Assembly (NCBI GenBank): GCA_036852015.1 | Contig: JAANDG010000059.1 | Coordinates: 248,001 to 312,000, forward strand | Length of the DNA: 64,000 bases | DNA from: Pelodera strongyloides | Lineage: Eukaryota > Nematoda > Chromadorea > Rhabditida > Rhabditidae | Direction of reading: 5' to 3' | Part shown: positions 59,914 to 64,000 of the stretch, one piece after another | How positions within the stretch are numbered: the stretch's first letter is position 1 | Layout of the letters: each line of letters starts with the position of its first letter | Made by a program: the position numbers and the translations under genes | Notes under the pieces: model-generated | The model's database searches: none | Told to the model about the DNA's origin: nothing | The model's input: only the letters and a program-made list of their open reading frames with translations

Positions 59914-60650
59914 TACGAGATAAGTCAGAAAGAATATAACATCCTAACCAAAATCACGTATCCCACAGGGAAGTAATTACCTTGTTTAAACGAGGAGACT
60001 TATGTAATTACCTTTTAAAAGTTAAAAATATATTTGCTGCAAAATACTTGCATAAAATAGTGTGACAAAAGATTCTTCATATATACAACGTGCTTTTCAT
60101 AACATAGCTGACATCCCTTAGTTCCTTAGGGAATTGTACTTCCCGTGGAAAAAAAAGTGTTTTTTTCAAAAACAAACACGACCTCTTTTCTACTATCATA
60201 AAGCATTAGGAGAAGCAGGATTTCAAAAGCATCCCGTGACATTTTTGGTTTGTTAAAGGGACAGGACCATCAAAATACATGCCCGGGACTACGTCAGTGC
60301 TTTACATATTATTACTTATTTCTTCACACACCAAAAATACACACCTTTAAGGTAATCACAATCGTTCGAAAAGGTGTGAAATCGAGAATCGAGCACGTAT
60401 ATCTTGGGCCTCAACCTGAACCCTTTTATGGCCATGCGCACTAGATTCAAAAATGTCAATGATTGCGATTCGCACTTGCAAGAATGACAAATGCCTGTCC
60501 ATGTTCAGGCCATTTTACATGAATGTCAAATGCCTACCGTAACCCATGCGAATAACGCATTTGACATGGTCCTGCAGCGAAAGTGTATCAGACCCGTGCT
60601 ATTTGAAAAAGATCCTTATTAGATTCAAAATCGCTGCGGGTCCTTGTCAT
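59914..60650. other. Intergenic DNA with a lone MITE end
   Basis: An AGGGACAGGACCATCAAAAT end follows TTAA at about 60255, without a matching right arm. The words TGCAAGAATGACAAATGCC and TGAATGTCAAATGCCTACC repeat near 60480-60540. No gene seen. Confidence 0.45.
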
Positions 60651-60654
60651 TTAA

Positions 60655-61024
60655 AGCGAAATACCACCCGGTTTGGGGTTTTTTCACCAAAAATAGTTTG
60701 AAAAAAAGTTATAAACGAAAATAAACATAAAAACACAAAAAAATAAGGGCATCTTGCATGTTCTCAAACAACCATATTTTGCGATTTTGTATGGGAAAAT
60801 TCGCTTCAGGCGATTTGCCTATTTTAATACTAGCACGGCCCTGGAAAAATCGAGGGATGGCCTTTTCAAATGATCACGCATACCGCAGCATCCAAATGAC
60901 GAAATGTTGACAAAATATTTTGAATTCGGCTAGTAAAACGGTGGTTTGAAAACGGTGGTCAACGCACGGTTGTTTACTCCTCCTCTTTTTGTATTTTTTT
61001 GTTGAGGCCGACCGCTAATTCGCT
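60655..61024. mobile_element. TTAA MITE, AGCGAAATACCACCCGG family
   Basis: Left AGCGAAATACCACCCGGTTT; right end GACCGCTAATTCGCT; TTAA both sides. The inverted ends are short, so this may be a different or decayed subfamily. Confidence 0.55.
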
Positions 61025-61363
61025 TTAAATTGTCTCAAACATGGACATGCATTTGTCATTTTCGCAAGTGCGAATCACAAACATGGACATGCCATTATGA
61101 GGAAAACTAACCACATGCCTGAACATCAATACAATTGCAGTAGACATGCTTACACTTGTAAAAAAATTCATTGTCTCGACGTCATAAAAGTTTTTACCTC
61201 CTTTTCTGCTAAGATGTCACGCTCCAAAGGAACATTTCCCCTTTGCGGGTCTACTGTACCTGAATTTACATTATTTACAATTAAAGTTCAATACTTGAAT
61301 TGAGTACGTTAATTTGCATAATTATTGCTTATTTCTCTTTCTTCTGTCTTTTCATCGAGCAAA

Positions 61364-63878
61364 ATGAGCAGGTTGTGGGTCACTGCTATATTTCTACTAT
61401 CCGATCCGAGTATGGCTGACAGTGAAATCGATGTCGTGAAGGAAATGCACAGAGTTCAGGATTTAACGACTCATGACCCCTTTGGTTAGCTCTCATGTTG
61501 TAATTACATCAGGTAGAGAAAGGTGTGAAATATACCAAATTTACGCAGGTCGTTTTTCAATTTATACCTTATAAACTAGAAGGCGAACAGCATAACGCAC
61601 TAAAGAATTGGATGAAATACGGTTAATTTAAGTTATCTTTTCTCAAAACGATTTCTTTATCAACCTATCCTATATCAATCCTAAACGTATTTCCAGACTT
61701 CCGATGTCTCAAGTTTGCACTCGGAGGGTTCAACTTCAGCTTATACAAAACGCTGTTTTATACCATCAAAGCCAGAGAGGATTTCCCAGTTGGATGTATG
61801 GCCATGAACGACGACCAATCGCTCCTATTTTATCCTATTCTTACGGCGCTTGATCCAATGATGGTGAGTTATTTATGAGCACTTTAAAGCGATATAACGG
61901 TCGGTGTGAGAAACGTATGTTTAGCAACTGCATTCACACGAATTATATGCAAATGAGTCGGATTAGAATAAAAATCGAGCTCATTTCCTGCGCATAAAAC
62001 GAATAAATGAAGACGTACATTGTTAAGTTTAAAAAAGGAATTATAGAATCTCGATGTTATGGCACGAAAAAAAAACATTTTCCCCGTGAGTCCAACACTT
62101 CAACACAGTCATAAGCAACGATGACATTACCACGAATGAATAACTTTTTCAGCCATTCTACATTCACAAAGTTTATGAAGGAATTGAGATCAGAGAAACC
62201 ACCGATCTTATAATCATACACAAAAGACTGCGTTCCTTGATCGAACGCAGAAAATATTACTGTGTGGACATTCGACTGGTCAGTTGTGAGCTTCCACCCT
62301 TCCACGTAAAAAATACAAAGATAAAGAGTGCCCGGGTTATATCAACCGTAACCGGGCATACTGGCCTTCAAACTTTCCCGAGACCAATTTTCTCAAGAAG
62401 CCGATATATCTCCACCTCCGCCAGTTTGACGGCTACCAACATCTACACCTTTGGTGGGGGTGAGGGGATTCCATGTACGGAAGCACTAAATGTAGGAAAA
62501 CTCAATCTTTGTCCAATTTTAGATTGCAGCCACGTTTACTGATTATTTTGAGATCTTCCACAGTGACGACGAAACGTGCTGGGTGAGTCAAATTATTTGT
62601 ACAACACGAAAAGAAATAAAACCAGAATTCCATTATTCAAAACGACTATGCCCACTCATCCGAAAGGAAAACAACAAGCTTCTTGCAGGTAACACATGTC
62701 ACCTAGAAGCGCTTTTTTCACTTACATTTTTCTTATGTTCCACTTTTATTCTAGTTCATTCGTTTCATACGATTTTGTGTTTATTTTGTGTTGTTTACTA
62801 CACATGCAGATACGAGTGCTGAATTATTTTTAGATGCTAAATTATTTTTACAGAAAATAAATGAGATCGTGAAGGAGTGTTCCATATTCCGAGATCTATG
62901 GATAGATTGGGCCAGAACTTCGTATGAAAGACTATGCTTTGATGAAGATGAATGTTACAATATTATGGAATTTTACGACGACGATGTTCCACATTGTGTG
63001 AAGTATATCGCAAACATACAATTCAAGGTTTCTATTTTTTGTTTCTCGTGAGCGGCTCGTATGCTTCACTGATGAAACTTGATTGTTACGCCGAATCGTC
63101 TACATCGCCCCGTTCAAGTCGCCCAGACTTCGCCCGACTCTGGCGAGGTCCAGCGAATGTATCGATCATCCTTTCGCGAAAACCGAGCGAAGATTTCGCG
63201 AAAGCCCTTTTAGCCATCACTGAGTGATTTTCACATTTCTTCCGGCGCAGCCCGGGCGTACCGCGCACCTGGCGACGTCTGGCGAAGATTTGGCGAAATG
63301 AACGGCGAGATATGGGCAAATCCTCTTTTTTTCGCCGCACACCATAAACTTTTCGGCTTGTAGCTGGCTGATTAAAAACCCAGATAGCAGTTGTTTTATT
63401 GATATTCGACACGAAATTATGTTTTAAGAATGCATCTTTCGGTTCATGGCATCACAGTATTCTCAATTATTGTGAACTGACGGATAGTTCCTCAAGTAAA
63501 AGACGATAATTATGACGAATCAATTGTATATGAAGATGGGAAAACGGACGATGAATTGCTTACTATGTGCCAGTTCTTAAGGTATTGTTCTTTGGAAAAT
63601 ATGTTATGCTCTGGTACACGCTGCCTAGGGGCCTAGGTGTCGTAGTGGTTGATGTGTTAGCCCTGATACACGGTTACGACGCGTATTACCTTGAATAGAA
63701 ACCACAAATTCCAAAATAAGCAAAATAAAAGTGTTTCAGATTCCGTCTCTTACCCGAAGAGGGTAAAGAAGAGGAAATACGAGAGATAACATTACGAGCC
63801 AAAAGCAGAGGCAGCCCACCAAATAGAGACAGTTCGGCATGCTTTCCCGATCTGCTTCACGCTACTATAGTGATGTGA
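61364..63878 (+). pseudogene. Type 2 secreted Cys-rich protein, frameshift in exon 6
   Basis: Exons: 61364-61484 (signal-like MSRLWVTAIFLLSDPSMADS), 61697-61863 (begins DFRC), 62153-62278, 62523-62582, 62854-63027, 63429-63581, 63740-63878. The intron phases match both sister type 2 genes, and exons 1-5 are open. Exon 6 is 153 nt where the others have 155: after CELTD two bases are missing, giving SSSSKRR and a stop. If real, the product would be a truncated secreted protein without the last cysteine and the LPEEGKEEEIREITL tail, although that tail exon itself is undamaged. Copy is in opposite orientation to its two relatives. Introns hold a MITE fragment (about 61886) and a GC-rich short-word element. 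Confidence 0.65.
63100..63345. repeat. GC-rich short-word element in intron 5
   Basis: TGGCGAAG, TTCGCC and GCGAAA words recur in both orientations. A TTTTTTTCGCCGCACACC stretch matches TTTTTTCGCCGCACCAC at about 13408 in the 12.7-13.5 kb element, linking the two. Confidence 0.45.
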
Positions 63879-64000
63879 GCGAAAGTTTAGGGCGCGTTTG
63901 GGATGCGTTTTCCGAAAGGTTCTCATGCAAATTCATCGTTCGGGATGTGCATTTTTGAAACGTTCTAATGCTTGGAGAAAGCAAAAAATACAGTACGAAT

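Noticed and set aside
63625..63690. tRNA-like GTGTCGTAGTGGTTGATGTG
   Set aside because: Only an A-box-like stretch is present; no B box or stems can be formed.

Overview
This is eukaryotic DNA, almost certainly from an invertebrate animal. It is AT-rich, has canonical GT-AG spliceosomal introns, and is packed with eukaryotic transposons (Helitrons, TTAA-targeting MITEs, a Penelope-like reverse transcriptase, tRNA-derived SINE-like repeats). I cannot name the phylum from sequence alone. There is no sign of a prokaryotic operon, rRNA or CRISPR.

The gene content is one cluster of a lineage-restricted, cysteine-rich, signal-peptide protein family that I do not recognise. Two sub-types share the same ectodomain exon plan: six exons with identical intron phases, and 10 cysteines that can be matched exon by exon. 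Type 1 genes (14255-23715 and 36731-46638, both + strand) add a transmembrane exon and two exons for a very basic, histone-like, RG-rich cytoplasmic tail. Type 2 genes (26248-29193 on -, 30610-33286 on -, 61364-63878 on +, and an orphan first exon at 5542-5665 on -) end in a short charged C-terminal exon and look secreted. One type 2 copy (30610-33286) is intact. The other two each carry a 2-base deletion that shifts the frame.

Layout. 1-13.5 kb: a repeat nest (five TTAA MITEs joined end to end, a decayed Penelope-like RT followed by a hammerhead-ribozyme-like motif, the orphan type 2 exon, GC-rich short-word elements with tRNA-Leu-like cores, Helitrons nested in MITEs). 14.2-26 kb: the first type 1 gene. 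26-33.3 kb: two tandem type 2 genes on the minus strand. 33.4-36.4 kb: a higher-order minisatellite between divergent type 2 and type 1 promoters. 36.7-54.5 kb: the second type 1 gene, a segmental duplicate of the first including introns and flanks. The paralogous pair acts as an empty-site control that reveals several later insertions: an ORF1-like retroelement, a tRNA-like gene, a 19-copy 68-bp satellite, a 4-kb block and a Helitron. 54.9-61 kb: a long foldback, MITEs and a full-length nonautonomous Helitron. 61.4-63.9 kb: the third type 2 gene.

Working idea (inference): the locus encodes linked membrane-anchored and secreted forms of one ectodomain, an arrangement often seen in recognition, adhesion or immune gene clusters. 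Binding partner and function are unknown.
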